Part shown: positions 23,756 through 35,766 of the stretch, piece by piece
Layout: every line of letters starts with the position of its first letter
Numbering within the stretch: position 1 is the first letter of the stretch
DNA from: Marsupella aquatica
Taxonomy: Eukaryota > Marchantiophyta
NCBI GenBank assembly: GCA_973895155.1
Contig: OZ316895.1
Coordinates: 16,182,001 to 16,246,000, forward strand
Direction of reading: 5' to 3'
DNA length: 64,000 bases
Position numbers and translations under genes: made by a program
The notes under the pieces: generated by a model
What the model was told of the DNA's origin: nothing
Database searches by the model: none
The model's input: the letters and a program-made list of their open reading frames with translations, nothing else

Positions 23756-24100
23756 AAGAACCACTCTTGCGGCTCCCTAGCAATACTCTCTTGGCAATAT
23801 ACAAAAAGTCAGCAAAACTCAAAAGACAACAAGAACCGCTTTTGCAACTCCATAGCAATACTCTCTTGGCAATATACAAAAAGTCAGCAAAAATTGATAG
23901 GCATTAAGAACCACTTTTGCAGCTCCATAGAAATACTATTCTTGCAATATACAAAAAGTCAGCAAAAATCAAAAGGCATTAAGAACCACTCTTGTGACTT
24001 GCTAGCAATACTCTCCTTTCAAAATCAAAAGTCAGCAAAAAGCAAAAGGTATTAAAAAACACTCGTGTGACTTGATTGCAATACTCTACTTGTTAGCAGA
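23756..24100 (+). repeat. 75-bp tandem array, nearly five copies
   Basis: Units start AAGAACCACTCTTGC and contain AGCAATACTCTCTTGGCAAT and ACAAAAAGTCAGCAAAA. Starts fall at 23756, 23831, 23906 and 23981 with exact 75-bp spacing, then about 24055. Later units are more diverged. A lone partial unit lies at 20.5 kb. No coding function is apparent. Confidence 0.9.
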
Positions 24101-24104
24101 AACG

Positions 24105-24485
24105 ATTGTGTGCTTGTATCACACAACATCTCTACAATTTGCTTCACCTCAATAAGTGTAACACTAATTAACTGAACAGTGTAGTAACTCAAGAATAACC
24201 TATATATGAGGGTAAAAAATGGAACCTGTGTAGGGGAGATGCCTTGAAGCCTACACTCTCTGTCCTTGTCTGAAAGCCGTTTCTTGGACCTATGGTCTCC
24301 TTGGAACCCTGGTTATGCCACAGATCCTTCCATGATTCACCTATTGTAGTTGTAAAAACTTCCTTGAGTATGGACAGTGGGGCTCTAGACTCAAAATCAG
24401 CAGCTCTCGTAACATAGTCATTGACTCATTGTACATATTATCACAATACACCTCCTTGTACATGAGAAACTGATAATTTTATTAT
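24105..24485. other. Intergenic DNA
   Basis: Nothing recognised between the tandem array and the Helitron-like module. Confidence 0.4.
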
Positions 24486-24489
24486 CATA

Positions 24490-24607
24490 CTAGCCCGATG
24501 CCTATGCACAAAAGATGTTGAAGTGAGAAAAGATGTCAAGGTGACAAAAAGATGTTGTGGTGAGATAAGGATGTGAATGTGAGAAAAAGATGTCAAGGCA
24601 AGGGAGA
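24490..24607 (-). mobile_element. Helitron-like terminus with AAAGATGT repeats
   Basis: On the minus strand the block ends in CTAG followed by T, as at 1175. It contains four or five AAAGATGT-type units with GTGAGA spacers, like the 0.3-2.2 kb field. The hairpin is degraded here. Its far edge coincides with a Mutator-MITE family 1 terminus (GGGAGATATATTCTTGATGG from about 24602), so the 5' end is uncertain. Confidence 0.4.
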
Positions 24608-24609
24608 TA

Positions 24610-26400
24610 TATTCTTGATGGGACCCCTGCCAACAAATTTACGTGATAGGCCCTTCTGAAACTTTTGTTGTAAACTAGGCCCCCTCTGACATTTTTGTGT
24701 TAAATGTTCTTGTAAAGTTCCTATAAAGAACTTGACATTATCACCAATATGAGCTACTATACAATTTAGAGTCAAACCATGATGAATGACAACTACACCG
24801 TTGGGGCCAGAAGCCACAGAGTAATGGCGGCCGTGGCACGAACTGTGAGTTCCCAAGTGAAGACAATATGGTTCCTGTCTTCAGGTTTGAATTTCTACCA
24901 TACCGCCTGGCTTTAGCTTGCTTCGCGCAACTTATGCAAAGGTTTGCATGATGTTTTGACATTTCTTTTTGTTCTTTTGTCTAAGTATGGAATGAATACT
25001 CTACTTTTGGCGATTGGCCCCAACTACAATGATGTTCAAAAACTGTCCAAGTGTGAAACAAAGGCAACATGGATGTTGTCTTCTCACATCTAGAATCTCC
25101 AAATGTAGCATTAGCATTCAAATTTGGCTGGAGATCTGTCTTTATAAGAGAATTGCATGGTCTCGGAGAATTAAGCGGATGAAGATGATGGGTGGTTGCC
25201 AATTGAAGATGTTATGGGGTCTGACAGTGAGGGATTTTGGACGAGATGGTGGCCTTTTCAGTTTGCTAGATGGTAGCTTATTGGTTGATTATCGCCCCTG
25301 CTGGGCTTTTGATCTACCTTGAACAGTTGTTGTTTCACTTGAACATTATGTGCTTTTGATGTCCTGGGTGATGTGATTTTGTTTTTGGTCTTTGATGTTG
25401 TCTTGGCAAATAGTTGATCCTCTCTTTGGAGTTTTGCTTGCGGACAGTAGCTCAGATCCCAGTTGTTGGCCGGTTCTCTTCCTGTTCCTTTGGCTGAGTC
25501 AGCCCACTTATTTGCAATAGTTGTTGAGTTGGGTTCCTTTGGTGTGTGATGCTTTGTTACTTTTTCACCAGTAGTGTTTCCTGCTATTCTTTGCCCTTGG
25601 GACTGAATGTGTTCGGTCTGTGGGTGGTTCTTGGCCCTGTAATCAATGATGGGGTGGCCTTTTACTCCCTGTCTTTTATTGGGTTTTACTTTTCACTTAA
25701 GTAAAGTTTTCTTTGCAAGAGAAAATAGAAAAACATCCAGTGATGTCTTTTTGGATTTGATTGTAGGTGTCATCAAAGGTCACTCATGTCTCCTCTTTCT
25801 GGCACCTACAATATAAGAAGCATTTCCTACTTGTCGGAACACAAGAGAAGACTGATGTTGTTTCTATATAAACATTGATGATTGTAAATAGAAAGTGCTT
25901 TTGAAACCCTTGCAGACGTTGTTGCCACCCTGGATGTAGACCATTAGTTCACTGCACTATATTGCACTATGGCATAACTCTGGCCCAATAGCTCTTCACA
26001 TTATGGCACTGGCAGCTCTTTTCTATGGAGTTTTTTTTCTAGGTTTTTGGTCTTTCACTTTGCGCACTTTTGAGTTTTGTTTGCCCTCTTTGGACCTCTA
26101 TTGTTTGTCCTTTACTGCAATTTTGAAACAAAAAACAAGTAAACGAAATATTAGACGCACAACACGTATATACTTGTACTTGACTCAATGTGTTCTTGTT
26201 TCAATATTGACTTGATGCGCCTCCATCCATGTTCAACATGAGACAATGTCAAAACAGCACATAGCGTGGTGAGTTCAATCTCTACATCACCAGTACACAT
26301 GACATACACTTGACCTCACACCTACGACCCACTATCCATATATTATTCCTCAACCTTAGATTCCCAGCGTAATCCCTACCAATCAGATTAGACCGGTACA
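24610..26400. other. Intergenic DNA, possible transposon-derived 3' region
   Basis: The plus strand around 24980-25720 has an open 102-codon frame (25014-25322) followed by a T-rich region ending near GTAAAGTTTTC. The look is that of a LINE or gene 3' end, but no domain was recognised. Confidence 0.3.
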
Positions 26401-26404
26401 CTAC

Positions 26405-29355
26405 ATAAGCCCTATTGTTTTGGCGAGAGGCATCACGTCTCCTCCATCTTCAAGGCATCACTGGAAATTAGAAACCATGCAGACTCTACTCCCTCTTTAC
26501 TCAACAAGCGAATCTGTGAATGTTGCATTCAGGTGCAAAAAAATCAAGAAGAACAAGAGAATCGCCCCCGCAAAGTTTTTCCTCATCAATCCAAATGCTG
26601 CCTATTGTCCCTTATTGGATTCCCGTGTGTCCGAATGGCCTTTTTGTTCAAATACACTTTTTCCTGACGAGTCGACCACGAAAACAGAAGGAGATGGGCC
26701 CAAAAAGAGCTAGCGGCCAAAGAGCCCCAACACCAAAAGCGGGCTTCCATTCCAATTTCTTACTCTTCACACAATTGGCAAATCAAATGCCTTTGTTAGT
26801 CTCTAAAGAGAAGATTAGTCCTAGTCTTGTCCCCACCAGAATAGTCTATTTGTCATGAAAAAGTGTTTTAAATTGGTTTGAGAATTTCCTTGTCCTATCC
26901 TGACTCTGTTCTTCCTAGTTCTGTACCTCTCTTGGCATTTGTTATACATAAATTTATGATGTGGGATTCCGTTTATATTAATAATCAAAAAATTCTATGA
27001 TAGCAAAATGAGCAGTCACTTCCATCCAGGTGTCTCATGGAGGTGTGAATGCATCAACAGAAGGAATGATTCTCATGTTTCGGGTGCCACCCTTTGATGA
27101 TTCGCAAAACTCCTGCAATCCTTTGGGGATAGGAGATTCCATGTAGGCGAGTCACATAGCTCCCTCGCAATAAACGAGTCCAAACCATGCATTCTCAAAA
27201 GATTCCCTACACGAACATGAAAGCCACGACTTACGAATGACCTCATTATTTTATGCAAGCCAACATTTGAATCTGCAATTTCGACAAGGCCATTACATAC
27301 TCTCTTTCTTATCGTGCAGGAAAAGAACCCATTATCTCCACCCATAATGTGAAACAGTTCGTGCGGATTCCCACCAGAGTGGTCCCCTCCCTCCAGGATG
27401 TCATGTTGCCGTTTCCCCAGCACATTCCCACATATATCATATATTCACGAAACCTTTCTTGTTTGTTTTCGTGTATTTTGCACCTCTAACTTGGGTGGGC
27501 TTCCCTGTCCTATATGACCCGAACCAGATGGTAATGCACTACTGGCTGCCCGAAGATCTAGCCCCCAGCTTCTTATGCGGTGCAATCACAATCCAGAGAT
27601 TCCTCCAAAGTCTAATTGTAGGGATCTGACGTAATCAAGACATTATTCTTGACATCGTGAAAATGTTTCGTCATGGTATCAAAAGAATAGGACGACATGT
27701 CAACAGACTTAGGCTCTGTCCTCTTTACCTGGAACAAAAAACTTTACAAGTAATAAACATGTCAAGAGTATCAAGCAGGCAGACCACAAAAGGGGGGTCA
27801 ACGATCTCATTGTTGCGGGGAGGGCGGAGATATTTACTTCAATATGAGATTTTGAGTAGGTTATTTCAGGTCTAGCGATGATCTGGATCACTCATTACAC
27901 CAACTTTTCATTAAATGGGTAGATCAAGTAAATGTCTTGGAGGGAGGGGAGCCAACAATAATGAAATGCACTACACCTGGGACTCTCAGTGATGTCCACC
28001 CCAGTTAAGCTGATTGGGGCTCTCTTCCTTTAAAAAGAAAACAACTGTAAATGAAATTGGAAGTACTAATCTTGTAAAGTTTACTTGTCCTTTACAGGAG
28101 GATTCAGAAGTATCAGATGCAACCTATGCACTCTAGATCAACAATCCCTTCAAAGTGCACTTGCTAATCTAGACGGGCTGGGTGGGGACTATGTCTTCAT
28201 CCTAAGGATTTGGGGTAGGCAGTAAGCCATAGTGCCTGTTAGCTACTGCTCTAAGGTTCCCTGCATTCATGTGGTCATTGAAGTCATTCTGCCAGTCTTC
28301 TGATTCTGCTAAAGTTTCTCATTTTACTCATGTGGTGTGTAGAAGACTATTGTGAAACTTGTGGTCATTGGGAACAAAGTCCAAGCCTCAATTTCTTCAG
28401 TTCTTTATATGAAGAGGTCTCACCCATTTTATGTCTATACTACAGTCTGCAATAGAAATTCATGACCTACTCTATGTAGTGAAGCCATAGGCCATCATTT
28501 AGACTATTCTTGGATTTAGGGATGGGCGCGGGAAGTTTGCAGGCAAGGAGGAGTTCCTGTGCATACAGACAAGTATTTGGGCTAGTGAGACTAATAAAGG
28601 TTGAATGAGTTTGGATTGGACCTCCCACTAAGACTCCCTCATGGTTTATTTTTAATGCTACTTTTACAAGGGGAGTCAAGTTTATTGGGAACCGTCAAAA
28701 GGGTTATTTTGTTGTTGGGCAGAACCTTGTCATGTAGACGTTGCCTTCAATTAATTAAATAGATGACAACCATTGTGGTTTCCTCCTAGGTTAGCAAATG
28801 AGCCAATGAAACAATCCCAATATACTCACAGTCAAAGACAACCAATTTACTGACAACACTCTAACTTTATTTACTAGTTTCAAGGGTCGATGATCTCTGA
28901 ACCCAGACTTAGGCCATCATTTCCAGGCCTAAAAATGTGAAAGCCCCCTATTGGATTGAGTCACCAATTTATGGTTTGCTCTTTAGTTGACATCTATCCT
29001 CTCCAAAGTGATGTGTTGTCATATCCTGGTTCAAAATCTCAAGCATATGCAGTATCTTATGGCATGTGGTGGAATCTATGACATAAATGAGAACAGAGGC
29101 TAAGATAGAGGTCTCTCCTGGCTAAGATTTATACCAAATATGACAATTAGGGTTGTGAAACTGGAAACTGTTTGCCAGGATAGGGGCCACTTTTGGGAAG
29201 CCATCCCTCCAAAATAGCCCCTCCATGCTCTGATATTCTGTTTAGAGGTTACTGGCTCATTTGACCCTACCTTTGCAAATGCTCTGAAAACTGAAAAGGG
29301 TCAAAGAAAGTCGATTGGAATGAAAAACAAACGAGCTCCCAAAAAGAGCTCAAGA
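26405..29355. other. Intergenic DNA
   Basis: The longest frames are 112 codons (26520-26858, plus) and 116 codons (27073-27423, minus). Neither has a motif I can name. No repeat boundary was seen. Confidence 0.4.
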
Positions 29356-29360
29356 GAGTA

Positions 29361-29498
29361 CACTATTTGCTAGACGAGGAAAAATGCAAAAAGAGTAAAG
29401 AATAATATATACTCACAGCCGTACTCCGTCCAGAAACGGGGAATTAAAAAAGTTCCCAATTTCTGTGTGTTAAAGTCCCACTCGTCTAGCAAATAGTG
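29361..29498. mobile_element. CACTA-like foldback MITE, 138 bp
   Basis: Perfect 18-bp terminal inverted repeats: CACTATTTGCTAGACGAG (29361-29378) and CTCGTCTAGCAAATAGTG (29481-29498). The CACTA...TAGTG ends match the signature of the CACTA/EnSpm superfamily. The 3-bp flanks (GTA and TCT) do not match, so the expected target duplication is absent or decayed. No coding capacity. Confidence 0.65.
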
Positions 29499-29499
29499 T

Positions 29500-30585
29500 C
29501 TGGTGTTAGAGGTGGTAGGTCCAATGGCAGCACGTCCTAGGCCAATGACATCCCATGACAACCTCTGAGTTAAAATTAGTCGCCTCCACCTCGTTGCTTA
29601 CTGGTAGGTCTCACATTGGGTCTTATGTTTTGTGGATCCAGAGTTCGCATGCGTTTGTGGGCAGGATGACATTTTGCGATCCAAACTTGCTCCAGGTGAG
29701 GCCACGACTTCCCCTACCCTCCTAGCTGGGATATTTTCGACCTCCCCCAACACCCATCGTGACACACAAAAGTCCCACAACAAAATCGAGGGTTGAGAAA
29801 TTCGAAAAAGAGACATCCCCAGACGATCTTAAACCTTAAACCGTTACAAGCCTTAGACTTTTTTCAAAGCTGGCTCGCTGGCAGACCTCGAAGCCACCCC
29901 TCTGATTAATAGAATGGAAAAGTTTATTCTCGAGGAGGAAGGAAGGCCAGTGGTGGTCCGATGACAATTTGCACCAGGCCCGAGAGAGATACGCACAGAG
30001 TGGCCGTTTCTACTTTCCACAAGCACAAAAACCTCATCGAATTTGGCAGAAAAAGGGAAAAGCAAATGTCGATTGGAGTCCCTGAAAACTCCGTTGTTAA
30101 AGGAGTACCTGGGTGGTAACCTGGTTAGAGATTCTCAATTGCGAGAATATATTTTTACTTGTCCAGACACTACAGTAGTGAGTGGCCCTTAAAACTCTTC
30201 CCAGCTATTTTTTTCTTAGTTGATCCGGTGTTTCACTTATACTTTGCCAACACATGTGTCTTTGGGGTAAAATTGGAGTTGCCAAACCATGTGTTTCACC
30301 TCATGTAAATATTTCCAGGCTGTCTTGTCGGGAACTTAATATCCTCCCCATTTCCGAAACTGCCTGCCTGTCATTTGAGCCCACCATTTTGGATTGTCAA
30401 ATTTCTGTGTCGGTTGCCAAAGTTATATTTATTTATCTTTCGCGTAAACCTAATTACTGCTACCAAAATATTCAAACAAGCCAAGGGCATACTAAATCTG
30501 TGTTGTTATCAAGTAAGTGCTTATAGTCGGGACGAGAAAGAATAATCTTAATCACCTTTTTTTTAGTAGCAGAAGTTTGCCTAAT
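29500..30585. other. Intergenic DNA
   Basis: No recognised gene; short frames of 60-90 codons only. Confidence 0.4.
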
Positions 30586-30587
30586 CC

Positions 30588-30810
30588 ACCTCTCAGAAAT
30601 TTTAGTCATTATTGGCAACAACTACAGTAGACAAGTTTATTTGGTTGGTTAGCTACTTTCACACCTAGACCCCAGTAGCCAGAATATGACAGTTATTCTT
30701 GGATAAAACGTAAAATATACAACTAATAAAATTAGATAAAGAATATTCTTAGTATTTTCTATTTCACACTAGGTGACATTGGGCACTGTTGTTGCCAGAA
30801 CTAAAAATTA
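30588..30810. mobile_element. MITE related to the hAT-like element at 4.8 kb
   Basis: The ends show inverted similarity (TTTTAGTCATTATTGGCAAC on the left; GTTGCCAGAACTAAAAATTA on the right). The middle shares AGTAGCCAGAATnTnACnG and AGAATATTCTTAG with 4804-5090. Clean CAG ends and an 8-bp duplication could not be found, so this copy is probably truncated. Confidence 0.5.
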
Positions 30811-30915
30811 CCCAGATCCCCCTGATCGGGTGGAGAGAAGCCAAAGGTGTATATTATTAACCTGATCCCTGATCTGATGGAGAGAAGCCAAAGGGGGATA
30901 TTATTGTAGTGTAGA
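30811..30915 (+). repeat. About 47-bp direct duplication
   Basis: CCTGATCGGGTGGAGAGAAG and CCTGATCTGATGGAGAGAAG, each followed by CCAAAGG and a TATTATT stretch. Confidence 0.75.
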
Positions 30916-31028
30916 TACCCAGTGTAGATATGTGGCGTGGCCCAGCGGCCCAAAGCCCCAGAGCGATATGGTTCCCAAGGACGCACTCGGTTCCCAGGGC
31001 GTCATGTTGTCCATCAGCCTGGAGTCCT

Positions 31029-31201
31029 GGACCCAGGCCTTTAAAAATACTTTACAGTTTGCCTGCCACCAACTTACTGGGAGGGCAGGCCGACCGTAGG
31101 ACATCCTCCTAGGACGGACCCAGGCCTTAAAAATACTTTACAGTTTGCCTGCCACCAACTTACTGGGAGGGCAAGCCGACCGTAGGACATCCTCCTAGGA
31201 C
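31029..31201 (+). repeat. 87-bp tandem duplication
   Basis: Two copies (31029-31115 and 31116-31201) start GGACCCAGGCCTT and end CATCCTCCTAGGAC, with only one or two differences. The duplication is recent compared with surrounding repeats. Confidence 0.9.
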
Positions 31202-31204
31202 TGC

Positions 31205-32170
31205 GCTTTTGGGACAGAGTGATTTGGAGTTTCGCCCGCCCTCCAAGTTTCAACAAAACCTACTCCCAAATTTGCGCAAACCATTGGACTGTGCCTGGGC
31301 ACCCACTTTTCGTCAATCTGAGCCGTAGGTTTTTACTACTTTGCGATCGTCAGACTGACTAACAGAGAGCACTAAAATTGTGCCTGTTCGGGTTTTACAC
31401 TCTTGGAAGCTTTTATGGATGGCTGTTCATGTCTCTCAAGCTTCAATGTGTTTAGGGGTTAGGGTTTTGTGTTTCACTAGCCTGATTACAGTTTTTGAAC
31501 ATAAATAGAGATGAACACCAAAACAAATCTTGCAAGACAAAGATGCTGGTGTTCATATTTGCCTCCATCACCTTTTTTTTTCTTTCCTCCCTCACTTCTA
31601 TTAAGGATTTACAGTGTCAGTTTTGTTGGTCCACCTTCACTTTTCAGTTTTTTCCTATTGAGAGTTATGGTCTAGAGATTTCACTCTGGACAACAGCCCT
31701 TGAAAGTAGCTTTATGTTGCAATTTGAAGTTGAGTAAGATTTGAAGTGATGGCTTAAGGTTTTGCTAAACAGAGAGCTCTCTCTAATGACGAAGGACCAA
31801 CTAGGGACAAGGGGACATCTAAACAAAACTCTAACTTAGGCTATTCACCTTAACTTTGATTACATAAGGTATAACAAATTGTATTGGCCCAATGTATTCC
31901 AAAGCTTGCAGGGGTTGAAGATTAGCGTGCGCAAAGAAAAATAAACCCAATGAGCCAAAGCAAGCATCAAGGGAACCCTGCAGTGCCGGAAGCTGCCCAA
32001 ATGGACCCAGGCTAAGAAATTAAAAACCTTTGGCCAAGAATGTATTAGGCTTAGCCAAGTCTGAATAGACATGTCTTGTAGAGTGACTAATTCTGTAAAT
32101 GGGGGGAAATGTCTCATCATCCCAGATGGATGAAGTACTAGGGCTAGTGGATCTAATGTCCACGGGTATA
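31205..32170. other. Intergenic DNA
   Basis: Frames up to 86 codons without domains; nothing else recognised. Confidence 0.4.
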
Positions 32171-32174
32171 CCTT

Positions 32175-32500
32175 CCAAATGTTGGTACTTAACTCTAGTG
32201 CCTGGTTGGGTTTAGGGTTGCTGGGTTAGACTAGTGGAGAGGGGCTATACCCTTGTGAGCACATTTCATTGCGCTCATACTTAGATATAAGTTTCAGGAG
32301 TTGAGACTGAGGGAGAGAGAAGATGATTGTCATAGAGCAGTTTGTGAGCTTGCCAGGCTATGTAGGATGTACTGGTTTATGCATAAGAATTCTTCTCTCG
32401 GCCGTGGACGTAGCCTAGATGGGGCGAACCACGTACCTATGTGTCGGTCTTGATTTCTTGTTTATGCTAGTTCCCAGTGACGTTGTGCTGTGCAATATTT
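32175..32500 (+). mobile_element. Degraded Copia-type LTR
   Basis: GTGGACGTAGCC followed closely by GGGGCGAACCACGTACCTAT parallels GTGGACGTAGCC and GAGGTGAACCACGTA in the solo LTR at 60.4 kb, in the same order. Ends and target duplication were not resolved. Confidence 0.45.
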
Positions 32501-32504
32501 CCCC

Positions 32505-33045
32505 AATACCGAAGTCACAAGAGTACTCCAAGTAAACCAATTGAGAGTGGTATTTGTGTGTATCCCAATACAAAAGTTTACTATATAGTGTGGAGGTACA
32601 AGCCACAACTGGAGATGACCTTAGCATTATATATTCAAACTTGTTAGGTGAGTAAAATTTGAAGTAATCATAAGGCCAGACAGGATCCCTTTGTATGTTT
32701 GTCAAACCATGTTGTTTGAGTTAAACTGTGTGTTTGGATAAATCCCTTAAAAGCTCATGAACTCTATTTGAGCAATGATCCTAGCTCATAGCTCAAGTTT
32801 GAAGACCACACATGGCAAGAACAAACTCACCTCACTGTTTAACTAACTCAACATCAAAACAGAAAGAAACTTAAACAGCTAAAGTATAACTACACGTGTT
32901 GTAGAAACAAATCATGGCTGAAAAACCAAGGAAACAACTCATTACAAAGCCATGCTTGCAGAGCCATTCAGGGCTAAATCTACAGTAGTAGCGTACTTAT
33001 CCTTGCTGACTCTTAATGTTAGTAGTGAACCCAGGCTTAGATAAT
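32505..33045. other. Intergenic DNA
   Basis: Nothing recognised. Confidence 0.4.
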
Positions 33046-33049
33046 CTTA

Positions 33050-33245
33050 TGAGAGGACCCATGCTCGACTAATTTTAGCAGCAATGCCATGCCCAACTAA
33101 GTTTTAGCAATGGACTCATCTATGCTCAACAATTGATGTTGCGGTAGTCTTAGTCCAACTTATGCTTGGCTAATTTGGGGAGCAGATTCATGGTCAACTG
33201 ATTTTAGCCAAGAACCGACATTTAATTAACTTTAGCAGGGGACTA
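33050..33245 (+). repeat. Degenerate 35-45-bp tandem repeat
   Basis: A unit like CATGCTCAACTAATTTTAGC recurs about five times with insertions and substitutions. Confidence 0.6.
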
Positions 33246-33716
33246 GTGCTTTGACACATGTGAGATCATGTCCCTTGGTCCATGAGCTAGTTTGATAAAA
33301 ATAACATAACATTGGGATCTTCTCATCTAGAGGCACCTTCGTCAAAATGGATGATTTCTGTGTAATTTTGTTTTTTGTTTTTTTGGTTTTCTTTGTGTAA
33401 TTTAAGAGTCCTTTTGTAGAACCTGGTGGAGGCATACTAAATTAAGCATGTTTTCATCAACACAGACCCAATTGGATTCACATACCCCAAGGAGCATTTG
33501 AAAATATGAAGACACCCTCTGGTTTCTTCATTTTCTGTGAAAACTTATGCATGATAACCATGACATGATAATAAATAACATTGAATGACCTGACCGAATG
33601 AACACCAATAGGCGTTTCCAACCTTTATGTCTGCAAGAAAAATACTTGGCCCTCAAGTACCAGTGTCTGTCTGCACAGAAGTGTGGGGACAAGCTTTTTC
33701 ATGTCAGCCACTTAGT

Positions 33717-33802
33717 TCCAGAAAACCAAGCTTGACTGCAACTGGAGGCAAAACATAGATCCAGAAAACCAACCTTGAGTACAACTGGAGGCAAAACATA
33801 GA
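33717..33802 (+). repeat. 53-bp tandem duplication, partial second copy
   Basis: TCCAGAAAACCAAGCTTGA and TCCAGAAAACCAACCTTGA start the two copies (33717 and 33770). Both contain AACTGGAGGCAAAACATAGA. Confidence 0.85.
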
Positions 33803-33804
33803 GG

Positions 33805-34270
33805 TTTGAGACGCCTCAATAGGTGAGTCTCCCATGAACTCCCATCGAGAATTCTAAGGGGACGGACAGGCACATTGGGTACCAAGTGCACCTCCATTAC
33901 CTGGGGTTAGTTAGGTTCAGCATCGGCTTGGACCCCGGATCCCCTTTTCTCCATAATTACAGCCAGCTTGGAAAGAGCGGTGAGGGGACTATGCCGGCAC
34001 GGGAACGGCGCTCGAGCACAACGATAATAAAATATATTTGATATAAAGTGCAATGCAGAAGCGCCTGGCCTCGGGGCCAGTGATCGACCCCCCCACCCCA
34101 ACATTCGCCCTCAGCACCACACAGTAATTGCGCCCCTGAAGGCGGAGTCGGGTTCCTTGGCCCCCCCCTAACCCGCCGTACCGAGCGAGGGACTGGCCGG
34201 GTCGCGAGGAGAACCGGAGTTACATAGTGGCGAACCATGGTAAATATCGGACAGGTTGGCGAGCGATCAG
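33805..34270. other. GC-rich upstream region of the FAF-like gene
   Basis: GC content rises sharply from about 33930 and includes C-runs near 34090 and 34163. No protein or RNA gene is recognised. Its position just before a TATA-like box suggests promoter DNA. Confidence 0.4.
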
Positions 34271-34278
34271 GTCTTCTC

Positions 34279-34289
34279 CTTTATATTCG
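34279..34289 (+). promoter_or_regulatory. TATA-like box of the FAF-like gene
   Basis: The sequence CTTTATATTCG is the best TATA match upstream of the large ORF. It would place transcription start near 34310-34320 and give a leader of about 1.4 kb. This is inferred from sequence only; an internal promoter or a 5' UTR intron is possible. Confidence 0.35.
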
Positions 34290-35748
34290 CCACGCCCTCA
34301 ATGCCCAGTTCCATTCTTCGTCTCCGCTGCGTTTACCGTGCACTCCTTTCTGTGCCTTTGCGTTGCGTTTGGGCGAGAGTTGGTGTTGTTTTTCTGGTGG
34401 CTTCCTTGGCTTCCTTTCGCTGCTTCGAATCCCTGCCCTTCATCGGTTCCTTGCTCTGCGGCAGAGGGGGAGAGAGGGACGCAGTGGTGGTTTCGAATCT
34501 GTGAATCTGTGAATCTGTTCGGGTTTCGGAGCACCACTAACGCACAACACACGAGAGAGCGAGAGCGAGAGAGTCTGTTTCCGAGAGTGGGAAGGAAGTC
34601 CCCGTGTTTGTTTGAATCTGTGAAAAAATTGGTTGGGAGCAGCGAGCGGGGTGTCGTTACTGGCCAGCCTGTTTTTCTGGTTCTTGCCAGGAAGAGGAGG
34701 GGGCGGGGGTGGAATTCGTGGTTGTGCTGGTGTGGGCGGTAGGAAGAGGGAGGAGAGAAATAGACACCCGTTCTCAGTTGTGTGGCGATGGAGAGCATGT
34801 GGAAGAGGAGTGGGAGATGAGGAGAGAGGAGCACGGCGTTGCTGAGTGATGTGACTGCATTTTCTCCATTCCATTATTGAATCGCCGTTCTGCTTCCAGT
34901 CGAGTGCGGTGAATGTTAGCGATCGCCATCCGTGCATTTTTATTCGAATGCACAGTGACGATCGGTTTTTTGTGTCTGTCGTGGAGGAAGAGGAGAGGTC
35001 AGGACTGGCTGGGTTGTGGAGTGGTTAAAAATAGCGCAGTCTGGGGGTCCGTCCAAATCTGCCAAAGCATGAGGAGAACGGTCTGAGAGGTTTCTACCTA
35101 TTCGGAAGTCTCACGCGTACACGGGAGTGTGGCGGAAGAAGCCGCTGGATTTGGAAAATGAGATAGGCACCTTGCGGCCCTGGATTGAATGCGTGGCACT
35201 GTACCGCTGCCGAAGTCTTCCCTCCTGCCCTTAGGAAGATTTCTAACCTGGGACAAGCACTCGTTTCCCTCGCCCTCGACTGAGTCCAGCAGTTTGCGAT
35301 AGTCTTCATTGCCATGATGCCTCGTCTTCCCTTCAGTAGAAGCTCCAGCTATAGAGCCCCAAGGTAACGTCCGAGGCCGTCGTGCTAGAGCCAGTGACGT
35401 TCGCTTTCTTCGGTGCGATCTTACAGTTTCCAATTTCCGGACTCTTCGATTTTAGAAATATTGGGAACTAGCGTGGATTTCTCCTGCGCTCTCTCGCTTG
35501 TTCCGGTTCTTAGCCCGTGTCATCGTGTCGCTCACACTGCTGTCTCCCATTCTCCAAGTGACGTCCATCAGATTTGTTCATGCCCTCTCGCGTCCTTCCT
35601 GCGTTCTAGCTAATCCTCAGGACCATCCCTTCCCGCCAACACGGCGGATGTGAAATTTTCGATAGCAATTGTTGTAGAGACTGCCCCGCCTTGGAGTGCA
35701 ACTACCAGGTTTCCTGGCAAAGGTCTTCTGAAGCGTCTTAAAGCGTAG
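34290..35748 (+). other. Putative long 5' leader with many upstream ATGs
   Basis: There is no domain-bearing ORF although several frames stay open (for example 34227-34742). GC content matches the downstream coding sequence and differs from the AT-rich flanks. Possible splice signals (AAGGTAACG near 35363, TCTTACAG near 35427) could mark a leader intron but cannot be confirmed from sequence. Confidence 0.4.
34552..34575 (+). promoter_or_regulatory. GAGA-type repeat in the leader
   Basis: A run of GAGAGAGCGAGAGCGAGAGA lies in the putative 5' leader. GA repeats in plant promoters and leaders are known binding sites of the BBR/BPC family. Function here is inferred. Confidence 0.4.
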
Positions 35749-35766
35749 ATGTCTGAAAAGCCATGA
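35749..35766 (+). promoter_or_regulatory. Five-codon upstream ORF overlapping the main start codon
   Basis: ATG at 35749 opens a five-codon frame (M-S-E-K-P) whose TGA (35764-35766) shares bases with the main ATG (35763-35765), giving an ATGA junction. Ribosomes reading it would terminate exactly at the main start, an arrangement compatible with reinitiation or with damping of translation. It also supports 35763 as a deliberate start. Regulatory effect is inferred. Confidence 0.55.

Noticed and set aside
34227-34937. Overlapping frames of 165-178 codons on both strands upstream of the FAF gene
   Set aside because: They overlap each other in GC-rich leader DNA, lack domains and are best seen as untranslated leader with chance frames.
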